Part shown: positions 1 through 6,681 of the stretch, piece after piece
Layout of the letters: every line of letters starts with the position of its first letter
How positions within the stretch are numbered: position 1 is the first letter of the stretch
Assembly: GCA_023426345.1 (NCBI GenBank)
Contig: JAFAAX010000031.1
Coordinates: 1 to 19,398 of the forward strand
DNA length: 19,398 bases
Reading direction: 5' to 3'
Source of the DNA: Actinomycetes bacterium
GTDB lineage: Bacteria; Actinomycetota; Actinomycetes; Actinomycetales; Actinomycetaceae
Position numbers and translations under genes: made by a program
The notes under the pieces: model-generated
The model's input: only the letters and a program-made list of their open reading frames with translations
Told to the model about the DNA's origin: nothing
Databases searched by the model: none

Positions 1-50
1 CCGGCGCCCCCCCCCCGGCGGGGGCGGGGGGGGGCCCCCCCGCCCCGCCA
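1..50. other. G/C homopolymer contig edge
   Basis: The first 50 bases are almost only C and G runs with no plausible coding content. They end abruptly where a recognisable dehydrogenase frame begins near base 51. This looks like a low-quality contig end and should not be read as biology. Confidence 0.6.
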
Positions 51-410
51 GCCCTCCGCGATCTCCTCGGCGGGGAGCGCGTCGAGGCGGCGCTGGAGTG
101 CGTGGGCACCCAGGAGTCCATGGACGAGGCGATCGACCTGGTGCGCGGAGGCGGGCGAGTCGGCTTCGTGGGCGTCCCCGCGGGCGGCAGCCGGATCTCC
201 GTGGGCCGGCTGTTCGACACGAATGTCACCGTGGGCGGTGGAATGGCGCCAGTGCTCACCTACCTGCCCGACCTGCTCCCCCACGTGCTGTCCGGTCGGA
301 TCCACCCGGGACGGGTGTTCACGCAGTCGTTCCCCCTGGAGCGGGCTGCCGAGGCCTATGCCGCCATGGACCAGCGGCGCGCCATCAAGTCGCTGCTCGT
401 CGTGTCCTGA
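51..410 (+). CDS. Zinc-dependent alcohol dehydrogenase (MDR superfamily), C-terminal fragment
   Basis: About 119 residues of the C-terminal half of a medium-chain dehydrogenase/reductase; the N-terminal catalytic zinc domain lies outside the window. The open frame runs back into the G/C run at the window edge, and family-like sequence is readable from about base 51 (ALRDLLGGERVEAALECVGT), so the internal GTG at 102 is not the true start. ECVGTQESMDEAIDLVRGGG followed by GRVGFVGVP is the end of the Rossmann NAD(P) domain. The tail, with a PLERAAEAYAAMDQRRAIKSLL stretch, is the usual MDR terminus. Such enzymes oxidise alcohols or reduce aldehydes with NAD(P)H in the cytoplasm; the substrate cannot be told from this part. 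No link to the sugar genes downstream is apparent. Confidence 0.82.
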   Translation, partial: ALRDLLGGERVEAALECVGTQESMDEAIDLVRGGGRVGFVGVPAGGSRISVGRLFDTNVTVGGGMAPVLTYLPDLLPHVLSGRIHPGRVFTQSFPLERAAEAYAAMDQRRAIKSLLVVS

Positions 411-424
411 GTCGCTGGTCTCTC

Positions 425-438
425 TGCCGGCGGCGGCA
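425..438 (+). terminator. Short hairpin after the dehydrogenase
   Basis: TGCCG and CGGCA arms around a GCGG loop lie 15 bases after the dehydrogenase stop. There is no U tract and the stem is only 5 bp, so this is a weak terminator candidate. Confidence 0.22.
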
Positions 439-475
439 TCCGGGGCAGTGGTTCGCCGCCGAGTGTGTGCACACC

Positions 476-516
476 TGTGGAACGACATGTGTGTGACTCC
501 ATCCCCAGGTGGGGAT
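476..516 (+). repeat. Imperfect direct repeat, copy 1
   Basis: About 40 bases beginning TGTGGAACGACATGTGTGTG, matching copy 2 at 601-640 (TGTGGAATGACATCGCTGTG) along most of its length, including a shared CCCCAG block. Copy 1 ends in an inverted repeat at 501-516 with ATCCCCA and TGGGGAT arms. Both copies begin with a DnaA-box-like TGTGGAA, which suggests that the cluster grew by duplication. Confidence 0.6.
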
Positions 517-600
517 GCCGCTGTGGAAAACCGTGGGACTGTGGATCCTGCTGTCCGTGAGGAAGGCTCTCCGGCCTGTGAATTGTCGATGTCCCCCCTT

Positions 601-640
601 TGTGGAATGACATCGCTGTGACTTGTCCCCAGCTGTGTAT
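601..640 (+). repeat. Imperfect direct repeat, copy 2
   Basis: Second copy of the repeat at 476-516, offset by 125 bases. It leads straight into the adjacent box-like sequences at 637-654. Confidence 0.6.
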
Positions 641-791
641 CCACCTGTGCACAACTCGCGGGCCGAGCGCGGTCGAAGCGCGCTGAGCCGCGCACGGGCG
701 CGACCGCCGACGCCCGACCGACGGGGCTCCCGCTCGTCGGCGCGCCGCGCGGGTCGTCTCCCTCCCATCGCCACATCGAGGCCCCTCCCGC

Positions 792-803
792 TACCCTCCA
801 TCT
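792..803 (+). promoter_or_regulatory. -10-like element placed for a leaderless mRNA
   Basis: TACCCT at 792-797 fits the actinobacterial TANNNT -10 pattern and is followed by exactly 6 bases before the ATG at 804. No Shine-Dalgarno sequence precedes that ATG, so transcription probably starts at or next to the start codon. The ClC and azlC genes have the same geometry. Confidence 0.42.
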
Positions 804-1541
804 ATGACTGCCGACACATCGGCCGGGCCCGCCGTCTCGAGCCGCATCCGCATCGTCCCGGCCGGACCCGCCACGTGGCCGCTCGTCGAACAGGCGATGA
901 CCGGCGGCGGGGACGGCGCGACCTGCTGGTGCCAGTGGCCGCTGATGACCGGTCGCGAGTTCCATGCGGCGTCGCGCGCCGAACTGCGGGATCGGCTCCG
1001 CGCCGAGGTCGAAGGCGCGTCCGCCGCGGCCGCCGCGGCCGGATCCGGCGATGACCCCGATTCGACGCGGGCGCCCGATCCTGCCCCGGCCCAGACCTCG
1101 GCCCCCGCGGGGACGGGGCGACCGCCCGGCCTGGTCGCCCTCGTCGATGGGGAGGCTGCGGGGTGGTGCCGGGCCGGGCCCCGGGCCGCGCAACCACGGA
1201 TCGAGCGCTCTCGGATCGCCCGCAGCGGGGGCGCGCCCGCAGAGGCCGGGGTGTGGGCGCTGTCCTGCCTGATCGTGCGCCGCGAGTACCGACGCCTGGG
1301 AGTCGCCCGAGAGTTGGCACGGGCCGCCGTCGAGTTCGCCGGCTCGCACGGCGCGACCCGTCTGGAGGCCTACCCGGTGGACACGGAGGAGCGTCCGCAG
1401 ACCCCCGCCAACGATCTGTTCCATGGCAGCGTCTCGATGCTGGCCGCAGCCGGCTTCCGCGAGGCGGCGCATCCGACGCCCGCTCGCGCGGTCATGGTGG
1501 TCGACCTCGGGAGCGCCGAGGCCTCCCGGACGGCGCGTTGA
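804..1541 (+). CDS. GNAT-family N-acetyltransferase
   Basis: A 245-residue cytoplasmic acetyltransferase of the GNAT fold, which transfers acetyl from acetyl-CoA to an unknown amine. The CWCQWPLM block at residues 41-48 and GWCRAGPR at 120-127 mark the subgroup with a conserved N-terminal Cys-Trp-Cys segment. VWALSCLIVRREYRRLGVAR (150-169) is the beta4/acetyl-CoA-binding segment, with the pyrophosphate loop R-R-L-G-V-A at 163-168, and LEAYPVD (187-193) follows. Residues about 70-108 form an Ala/Pro-rich low-complexity insertion between these blocks, longer than I expect for the family. The ATG at 804 is favoured because domain-like sequence begins soon after it and a -10-like element sits 6 bases upstream. 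It converges on the pentapeptide-repeat gene. Similarity is to the general family only; no substrate is claimed. Confidence 0.85.
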   Translation: MTADTSAGPAVSSRIRIVPAGPATWPLVEQAMTGGGDGATCWCQWPLMTGREFHAASRAELRDRLRAEVEGASAAAAAAGSGDDPDSTRAPDPAPAQTSAPAGTGRPPGLVALVDGEAAGWCRAGPRAAQPRIERSRIARSGGAPAEAGVWALSCLIVRREYRRLGVARELARAAVEFAGSHGATRLEAYPVDTEERPQTPANDLFHGSVSMLAAAGFREAAHPTPARAVMVVDLGSAEASRTAR

Positions 1542-1590
1542 TCAGGCGCGTTGCGAGTCGGCTGACTCTCGCGTTGCGGCGCCTAGATCA
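1539..1590. terminator. Long hairpin between convergent genes
   Basis: TGATCAGGCGC at 1539-1549, which contains the acetyltransferase stop codon, pairs with GCGCCTAGATCA at 1579-1590 with one bulge. An inner GAGTC-GGCT-GACTC stem lies at 1555-1568. The position between two converging genes suits a bidirectional terminator, although no T tract follows. The rest of the gap to 1696 is featureless. Confidence 0.5.
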
Positions 1591-1696
1591 TCAAACCCGT
1601 CACTGACCGAAACCCCGACCCAGAACAGGAGGGGCGAACCTCCAGGGTGCGTGTGGGCGAACCGCGGGATTCGAGCGGGGTGTCCGGCCGAGCCTC

Positions 1697-2368
1697 TCAC
1701 CCGCGCACGTCGATGCCGAGGCGCGCGGCGAAGACGGGGGCGAGCCGTTCGATCTGGTCGGTCGTGAGCGTCGCACCGCGCAGGCCCTCCACGCCGTTGA
1801 CCGTCCCGAGCTCCGCGCCGCGCAGGTCGACGTCGACCAGCCGCGCCCCGTCCAGGGTGAGGGTGTCGATGCGGCAGTCCTCGAAGGCGACCCGCTGGGC
1901 GTGCGCGCCGCTGAGGTCCAGGTCGCCCAGAACGCACCCGCGGACCAGGACGTCGCGCAGCTCGGCCCCGCGCAGGTTCCACCAGTCGATCTTGCTGGCC
2001 TCGAGGGAGACGCCCCGCAGCATCGAGTCATGGCCGTCGACGGACCCCAGCCGCGATCCCGCCATCGCCACGGACAGCCACGACGACCGGTCCATCGCGA
2101 TCGCGGCCGCGGAGAGGCGGTCGATGCGGACGTCCTGGAACGAGCAGGCGCTGAGCAGGGCGTCGTTCGCCGACCAGCCGAGGAGCTCGCATTCGGAGAA
2201 CACCGCCCCGGTGAGGTCTCGGCCCGCCAGCTCCGCCCCCGCGTAGCGGGCGCCCTCGTGGAGGTCGTCGGGGACGAGGGCGCGGGGGTCCTCCTCGGCC
2301 AGGGCCCCGATCCGCGGCGCGGCGACGCGCGGGGGGACGGGCCGAGCCGGGGGGCGCCGGGCGGTCAT
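1697..2368 (-). CDS. Pentapeptide-repeat protein
   Basis: A 223-residue protein dominated by degenerate pentapeptide repeats of the A(D/N)Lxx type, for example GAELAGRDLTGAVFSECELL in the first third, then LRGAELRDVLVRGCVLGDLD and ARLVDVDLRGAELG. Such repeats fold as a right-handed quadrilateral beta-helix. The tail, GLRGATLTTDQIERLAPVFA, is the usual end of actinobacterial proteins of this type. The N-terminal 30 residues are Pro/Arg-rich. Its start codon overlaps the stop of the ClC gene (ATGA at 2365-2368), so the two are translationally coupled. Family members include gyrase-protecting DNA mimics (MfpA/Qnr), but most have no known role, and this sequence alone does not support gyrase binding. 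No signal peptide is visible. Confidence 0.87.
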   Translation of the reverse strand: MTARRPPARPVPPRVAAPRIGALAEEDPRALVPDDLHEGARYAGAELAGRDLTGAVFSECELLGWSANDALLSACSFQDVRIDRLSAAAIAMDRSSWLSVAMAGSRLGSVDGHDSMLRGVSLEASKIDWWNLRGAELRDVLVRGCVLGDLDLSGAHAQRVAFEDCRIDTLTLDGARLVDVDLRGAELGTVNGVEGLRGATLTTDQIERLAPVFAARLGIDVRG

Positions 2369-3723
2369 GCGCGGTCCCCGCCGGCGGGGGAGGAGGCGCC
2401 GGGGACGAGGGCGGCGACGTCCGGTCCGAGCGAGCGCTCGAGTAGCGCCTGATAGATGGGTGGGACGCGCAGGGCGTCGGCGGTGAAGATCGCGAGGAGG
2501 ACCACGGTGGCGACGGGTAGCAGATGGCCGAGCGATCCCGTCATCTCCGCGGTGAGCAGGATCGAGGTGAGCGGGGTGCGCACGCTGGCGGCGAGGACGC
2601 CGGCCATCCCGCAGACGGCCAGCGCGACCCGGAGGTCCGTCGACAACCCGAGATCGTGGGCGATCAACGCATAGCCGACGCCGGTCAGTGTGCCGATCGC
2701 GAGGATCGGCATGAAGATCCCGCCAGGAATCCCCGACCCAAAGCTCACGCCGGTCAGGACGAACTTGAGCAGGAGCAGCGCGAGGACGGATCCCAGCCCG
2801 ACGGAGCCGATCTGGGCCCAGCGGATGAGCTCCTCGCCCCCACCGAGAACCCGGGGGGCGAGAAGCCCGCAGGCCAGCGCGGCGACCATGGCGATCAGAA
2901 CGGGCAGCGGGCCGGGAAGCCGGGCCATCGACTGGCAGGCCAGGAGCGATCGGTTGACCAGGGCTCCGACCAACCCGGTGAGGACCCCCAGTGGGAGAAC
3001 GACCCAGAGCAGAGAGAGGGGGATCTCACCGGATCCGTCCCCGGGAGCGGTGAACTGGAGGAGCGGGCGGGACCCGAAGACGAGAGTGGACGCGACGTCC
3101 GCAGCCAGGGCGCCGGTGGCCGCCGAGGCGATGATCAGGGGGGAGAAGGAGCGGTGGAGGCCCTCCATGGCGAATAGCATGCCGGAGACGGGAGCGTTGA
3201 AGGCCGCGGACAGGCCGGCGGCGGCGCCGCTGGTGATGAGGTGATCGCTCTCCTCCTCGCTGGCGCCCAGCGGCCGGGCGAGCAGCTGTCCGACGGCCGC
3301 GCCCAGATGGATCGAAGGGCCTTCGCGCCCCAGCGAGAGACCGAAGAGGGATGCTCCGGTCCCGCCGACGAATCGGGCGGCCAGGACGCGGACGGGCCGC
3401 AACGGAATGCGGCCCGTCAGCCTGCCGGCGACCTGGGGGATGCCGGAACCGGACGCTGTGGGCTCCCATGCGACCAGGCGCCAGGCGACGGTGGCGACGG
3501 AGAGGGCGGCGACGAGCCAGGCGAGCAGCCAGAGAGGGTGGTGGGCGATCGCCTCATCGGCGGCATGCGCGAGTCCCGTGCCGCGGGCGATCGCCGCGCG
3601 GTACGCGACGCTCACAGATCCGGCCGCCAGACCGGCCACCAGGCCGTTGCGGGCGATGCGCCATCGTCGCGAGGAGAAGAGAGAGCGGATTCGTTCCACC
3701 AGAGAGCGCCATCCGCTTGCCAT
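2365..3723 (-). CDS. ClC-family chloride channel/transporter
   Basis: A 452-residue polytopic membrane protein with all the ClC selectivity signatures: GSGIPQ at residues 92-97, GREGPS at 132-137 including the gating glutamate E134, GSGIPGGIFMP at 329-339, and the pore tyrosine in PPIYQ (Y424). In the helix after SAAFNAPVSG the sequence is LFAMEGLHRSF. The position that carries the internal proton glutamate in E. coli ClcA (second E of the EE pair) is Gly188, so H+/Cl- coupling may be lost. No C-terminal CBS domains are present. The ATG at 3723 is chosen because residues before it do not resemble the family, and CACAAT lies 6 bases upstream, as expected for a leaderless message. Its stop overlaps the start of the pentapeptide-repeat gene. 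It may be a separate unit from the aldolase operon 64 bases upstream, or receive read-through from it. Confidence 0.93.
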   Translation of the reverse strand: MASGWRSLVERIRSLFSSRRWRIARNGLVAGLAAGSVSVAYRAAIARGTGLAHAADEAIAHHPLWLLAWLVAALSVATVAWRLVAWEPTASGSGIPQVAGRLTGRIPLRPVRVLAARFVGGTGASLFGLSLGREGPSIHLGAAVGQLLARPLGASEEESDHLITSGAAAGLSAAFNAPVSGMLFAMEGLHRSFSPLIIASAATGALAADVASTLVFGSRPLLQFTAPGDGSGEIPLSLLWVVLPLGVLTGLVGALVNRSLLACQSMARLPGPLPVLIAMVAALACGLLAPRVLGGGEELIRWAQIGSVGLGSVLALLLLKFVLTGVSFGSGIPGGIFMPILAIGTLTGVGYALIAHDLGLSTDLRVALAVCGMAGVLAASVRTPLTSILLTAEMTGSLGHLLPVATVVLLAIFTADALRVPPIYQALLERSLGPDVAALVPGASSPAGGDRA

Positions 3724-3729
3724 GCCTCC

Positions 3730-3735
3730 ATTGTG
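3730..3735 (-). promoter_or_regulatory. -10-like element for the ClC gene
   Basis: On the minus strand CACAAT ends exactly 6 bases before the ATG at 3723. The intervening GGAGGC is too close to the start to act as a normal Shine-Dalgarno site, so leaderless initiation is the simpler reading. No -35 element is convincing. Confidence 0.35.
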
Positions 3736-3787
3736 CACGGGGTCGGGGCCTCGTCCGGATCTCCTGGACGGTGATGACGGGAGAGGC

Positions 3788-4624
3788 TCAGCACTCGTCG
3801 TAGAGGCGGAGGAGGCGAGCGACCTCGGCGCGGACCGCGTCCGTGCCCGGGCCGATGTACCGGCGGGGATCGACCAGCCCGGGCTCCGTCGCCAGCGTCT
3901 GCCTGACGAAGCGCGTGAAGACGACGTTGAGATGGGTGGAGACATTGATCTTCGTCATCCCCGCCCGGATCGCCGCCCTCATGCCGTCGTCGGGGACGCC
4001 CGAGGAGCCGTGGAGGACCAGGGGGACGGGGACGGCCGAGCGGATCCGCGCGATGAGGTCCGTGTCGAGCACGGCGTCGCGGGTGGCCATCGCGTGGGAG
4101 GACCCCACCGCCACCGCCAGCAGGTCGACGCCGGTGTCGGCGACGAACCGCGCGGCGTCCTCGGGCGAGGTGCGCGCCGACGGGTCGTGGACGCCGTTCT
4201 TGCCTCCGACCTCGCCCAGCTCGGCCTCCACGGAGACGCCCGCCTCGTGGGCGAGGCGCGTGATCGCCGCAGTCGTCGCGCGGTTGCGTTCGTCGGGGAG
4301 CTTCGACCCGTCGTACATGATCGACGTGAACCCCAGGTCGATGGCCTCGCGGCACAGGTCGGCGTCCTCGGCGTGGTCCAGGTGGACGCCGACGGGCACG
4401 GAGCAGGCGTCGGCCAGCTCGAGCAGCGCGCGGCCCAGCGGGCGCAGGCGCCCGCCGTGGTAGGCCACCGCGTTCTGCGACAGCTGGAGGACGACGGGCA
4501 GGCCCACGTCCTGGGCGGCGTCGGCGAACGCCTCCCCGTGGTCGAGGAGGACCACGTTGAAGGCGCCCAGTCCGCGCCCCCTCCGGGCGCATTCGCGGGC
4601 CAGTCGGGCCGTGTCAGCGAGCAT
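3788..4624 (-). CDS. Class II ketose-bisphosphate aldolase, probably tagatose-1,6-bisphosphate type
   Basis: A 278-residue zinc-dependent class II aldolase of the FbaA/KbaY/GatY family, which cleaves fructose- or tagatose-1,6-bisphosphate to dihydroxyacetone phosphate and glyceraldehyde 3-phosphate. HLDHAED (residues 81-87) gives the catalytic Asp83 and zinc ligand His84; H177 in GSSHAM and H205 in HGSSG are the other expected zinc ligands. EAELGEVGG (133-141) and KINVST (225-230) bind metal and phosphate in the family. The length is normal. The start has AAAGGA 6 bases upstream, and the first 11 bases overlap the end of the kinase gene at 4614-4624, so kinase and aldolase are coupled. Tagatose specificity is inferred from the neighbouring SIS deaminase/isomerase-like protein and 6-phosphate kinase; fructose-bisphosphate aldolase activity is the alternative. 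Confidence 0.92.
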   Translation of the reverse strand: MLADTARLARECARRGRGLGAFNVVLLDHGEAFADAAQDVGLPVVLQLSQNAVAYHGGRLRPLGRALLELADACSVPVGVHLDHAEDADLCREAIDLGFTSIMYDGSKLPDERNRATTAAITRLAHEAGVSVEAELGEVGGKNGVHDPSARTSPEDAARFVADTGVDLLAVAVGSSHAMATRDAVLDTDLIARIRSAVPVPLVLHGSSGVPDDGMRAAIRAGMTKINVSTHLNVVFTRFVRQTLATEPGLVDPRRYIGPGTDAVRAEVARLLRLYDEC

Positions 4625-5663
4625 GGGACGTCCTTTCGATGACGATCTGGGGGAGGAGGGCCGCGCGGACGGCCGGGTCGATCTCTCCGGCGACGGGGCG
4701 GACGACGGCGGCTGCGGAGGTGGCGACCGCGTCGCGCAGCGCGTCCTCCCAGTCGAGGGCGTCCCACGCCCTGTGGGCGTCGGCCCTGACGAGGGCGTCC
4801 CGCGCTTCGCGGTCGGTCTCTGTGGGGAGGGCGTCCCCCGTCTCGGGAGCGCCGGACTCCCCGCCGGCGGACGTGGATGCGCCGGCCAGGTGCCAGGCGA
4901 GCGCGGCGACCGCCGCGTCGCCCGCGCCCGTCGGATTGCCCTCGAGCGCTCGGGGCAGCCGGGCGCGCAGCACGCCGCCCGGCGTGTGCCTCTCCATGCC
5001 GCGCGCTCCGAGGGACACGACGACGCAGCGGGTCCCGCGCGCCAGGAGCGCGCGGGCGCCCTCGTCGATGGTCCGGGCCCCCATCGGGGCGGTCGCGGAG
5101 AGGAGCTCCTCCTCGTTGGGTTTGACCACGTCGGCGTGGGCGGCGGCGACGAGCAGGAGCGGCCCGGAGGTGTCCGCCAGGGTGCGGGCGCCGGCCTCGC
5201 GGGCGGCGGCCAGGAGGACGCTCAGGCTCTCGGCGTCCGTGCCCCGAGGCAGGGAGCCGCTGAGCGCCACGACGTCGCCGGGGCGCACGCGGTCGGCCAC
5301 CAGCCGGGTAAGGTCCGCCCAGGCGCTCGCGGGAACGGGGGCGCCCGCCTCGTTGAAGACGGTGGCGTCGCCGTCGATGATCGCCACGGAACGGCGGGTC
5401 TCCCCGGGCGCCTCGATCCAGGTCGAGCGGATCCGGGGGGAGGCCTGGGCGAGCAGGTCCCGGACACGCGCTCCCGTCCCCCCGCCCAGGAAGCCCGCAG
5501 CGGAGACGGGCACGCCCATCTGGTCGAGGACCCGCGCCACGTTGAGCCCCTTGCCGCCGGGGCGTTCGGCGACGTCGGCCACCCGGTGGGAACGGCCCCG
5601 CTGCCAGGCGGGCACGCGCCAGGTGAGGTCGAGTGCCGGATTCGGGGTGATGGTCCAGATCAT
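4614..5663 (-). CDS. PfkB-family hexose-phosphate kinase (1-phosphofructokinase / tagatose-6-phosphate kinase type)
   Basis: A 349-residue PfkB kinase of the FruK/LacC subgroup, which phosphorylates fructose 1-phosphate or tagatose 6-phosphate with ATP. The opening TITPNPALDLTW (residues 4-15) and GGKGLNVARVL (36-46) are typical of this subgroup rather than of ribokinases. KPNEEE (181-186) and NPTGAGDAAVAAL (243-255) form the phosphate-binding region, with catalytic base D249. Residues about 262-300 are an acidic, Ala/Gly-rich insertion that lengthens it beyond the usual 310 or so residues. AGGAG lies 5 bases before the ATG. It is coupled to the aldolase, its natural partner, since the product would be the aldolase substrate. 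No fructose PTS gene is nearby, which argues for the tagatose branch over FruK. Confidence 0.92.
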   Translation of the reverse strand: MIWTITPNPALDLTWRVPAWQRGRSHRVADVAERPGGKGLNVARVLDQMGVPVSAAGFLGGGTGARVRDLLAQASPRIRSTWIEAPGETRRSVAIIDGDATVFNEAGAPVPASAWADLTRLVADRVRPGDVVALSGSLPRGTDAESLSVLLAAAREAGARTLADTSGPLLLVAAAHADVVKPNEEELLSATAPMGARTIDEGARALLARGTRCVVVSLGARGMERHTPGGVLRARLPRALEGNPTGAGDAAVAALAWHLAGASTSAGGESGAPETGDALPTETDREARDALVRADAHRAWDALDWEDALRDAVATSAAAVVRPVAGEIDPAVRAALLPQIVIERTSHAR

Positions 5664-5702
5664 GGGGGCTCCTGGAACGAGGGCGGCAGGGCGCGCCCGA
5701 CT

Positions 5703-5726
5703 GGAGGCCCGCGGTGGCGGGCCTCC
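5703..5726 (-). promoter_or_regulatory. Perfect 10-bp hairpin in the kinase leader
   Basis: GGAGGCCCGC (5703-5712) and GCGGGCCTCC (5717-5726) flank a 4-base loop in the 97-base gap between the SIS gene and the kinase. There is no T tract. Within an operon it may cause partial termination or protect the 3' end of the upstream message, lowering or separating kinase/aldolase expression from the two upstream genes. Confidence 0.55.
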
Positions 5727-5760
5727 GGATCGGCGGGGTGGGGGAGTGCGGGACGGCGGC

Positions 5761-6633
5761 TCAGCCGAGGATCACGGACCGGGTGAGATGCCGGGGGGCG
5801 TCGGGATCCAGGCCCCGAGCCTCGGCCCGCGCGACGGCCATGCGTTGAGCCAGGACGAGGTGGGCGAGGGGATCGCCCAGGGTCGGGACCAGCTCGGCGC
5901 CGAACGCCGCGACCTTCTCCGCGACGCCGTCGGGGGCCTCGCCGAAGATCCAGACCAGGCGCCCCGGCTGGGCGATCGCCATCGGGCCGTGCCGCCATTC
6001 CATGGCCGGATAGGCCTCGGTCCAGGACTGCGAGGCCTCGCGCAGTTTGAGGGCGGCCTCGTTGGCCAGGCCGATGGTCCATCCCGTGCCGAGGAACGTG
6101 ATCTGGTCCGCCTCGATCCATGACGCGGGGATCGCGCGGCTCAGCGCGGCCTCCGCCTCGCGGGCGGCGGCCTCGACGTCGTGCCCGAGCGAGGACAGCA
6201 TCCACGCCAGGGCGGTGGTGGCGAACCGGGTCTGGACGACCGACGACTCATCGGCGAAGTCGAGGACGACCTCGGCGTCGACGAACGGCGTGGCGGGGCC
6301 GTCGCCGACGGCGGTGATCAGCAGGGCGGGCGTTCCGGCGCTGCGGAGCGCCCGCGCGAGGTTCACGATCTCGGTCGTCGTGCCCGAGCGGGACAGGAGG
6401 ACGACCCTGTCGTAACGGCGGCCCGCCGGGAACTCGGTGGCCGTGAAGGCGTCGGTGGCCCCCAGCCCGGCGCGCTCGCGCGCGGTGGCGTAGGACTGGG
6501 CCATGAACCACGAGGTTCCGCATCCGACGACCGCCGCCGGCTCGCCGACGGCGGGCAGCCCCGTGGTCGGCAGGGCGGCGGCTCGACGCCAGGTCGCCGG
6601 CTGGCTGAAGATCTCGTCGAGGGTGGCAGACAT
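5761..6633 (-). CDS. SIS-domain sugar-phosphate isomerase/deaminase (GlmS-isomerase/AgaS-like)
   Basis: A 290-residue protein with two sugar isomerase (SIS) domains and no glutamine amidotransferase domain. VVGCGTSWFMAQ (about residues 35-46) and SRSGTTTE (81-88) are the phosphosugar-binding loops of the first SIS domain. The C-terminal DPDAPRHLTRSV matches the closing motif of the GlmS isomerase half. Stand-alone proteins of this kind act as amino-sugar-phosphate deaminase/isomerases such as AgaS (galactosamine 6-phosphate to tagatose 6-phosphate plus ammonia) or as fructosamine-phosphate deglycases. The next two genes, a tagatose-6-phosphate-type kinase and a bisphosphate aldolase, make the AgaS role the best fit; that is inference. 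GAAGGA lies 8 bases before the ATG. The gene follows the amidohydrolase by 48 bases. Confidence 0.88.
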   Translation of the reverse strand: MSATLDEIFSQPATWRRAAALPTTGLPAVGEPAAVVGCGTSWFMAQSYATARERAGLGATDAFTATEFPAGRRYDRVVLLSRSGTTTEIVNLARALRSAGTPALLITAVGDGPATPFVDAEVVLDFADESSVVQTRFATTALAWMLSSLGHDVEAAAREAEAALSRAIPASWIEADQITFLGTGWTIGLANEAALKLREASQSWTEAYPAMEWRHGPMAIAQPGRLVWIFGEAPDGVAEKVAAFGAELVPTLGDPLAHLVLAQRMAVARAEARGLDPDAPRHLTRSVILG

Positions 6634-6681
6634 GGCAGAGGTCCTTCTGTTGGGTGGATCGGTGGATGGGGGCGGCGGCGG

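Larger units (their letters stand above)
464..654. other. Cluster of DnaA-box-like 9-mers (origin-like or DnaA-titration site)
   Basis: This part of the 393-base gap between the dehydrogenase and the acetyltransferase holds many sequences close to the DnaA box (TTATCCACA, or TTGTCCACA in high-GC actinobacteria). Clearest are TGTGGAAAA at 522-530 (8/9 on the minus strand), TGTGGATCC at 540-548 (7/9), TTGTCCCCA at 623-631 (8/9 to the actinobacterial form), GTATCCACC at 637-645 (7/9) and TGTGCACAA at 646-654 (8/9 on the minus strand). Weaker TGTGGAA or TGTGCACA variants occur at 466, 476 and 601. Boxes occur in both orientations, as in actinobacterial oriC regions. No dnaA, dnaN, rpmH or partition gene is present and no AT-rich unwinding element is obvious, so a functional origin is not shown. 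The rest of the gap (655-791) holds nothing I recognise. Confidence 0.5.

Noticed and set aside
464..654. Calling this a proven oriC
   Set aside because: No dnaA, dnaN, rpmH or clear AT-rich unwinding element is nearby, and skew cannot be computed here. Kept as an origin-like cluster only.
1133..1152. A 20-base match inside the acetyltransferase gene to the complement of repeat copy C
   Set aside because: It encodes VALVDGE, an ordinary strand-turn with the most common GC-rich codons, so convergence is the simpler explanation.
4614..5663. Assigning this kinase as FruK of a fructose PTS
   Set aside because: No PTS component is present; the partner genes are an aldolase and an amino-sugar-phosphate SIS protein, which favour the tagatose 6-phosphate branch.
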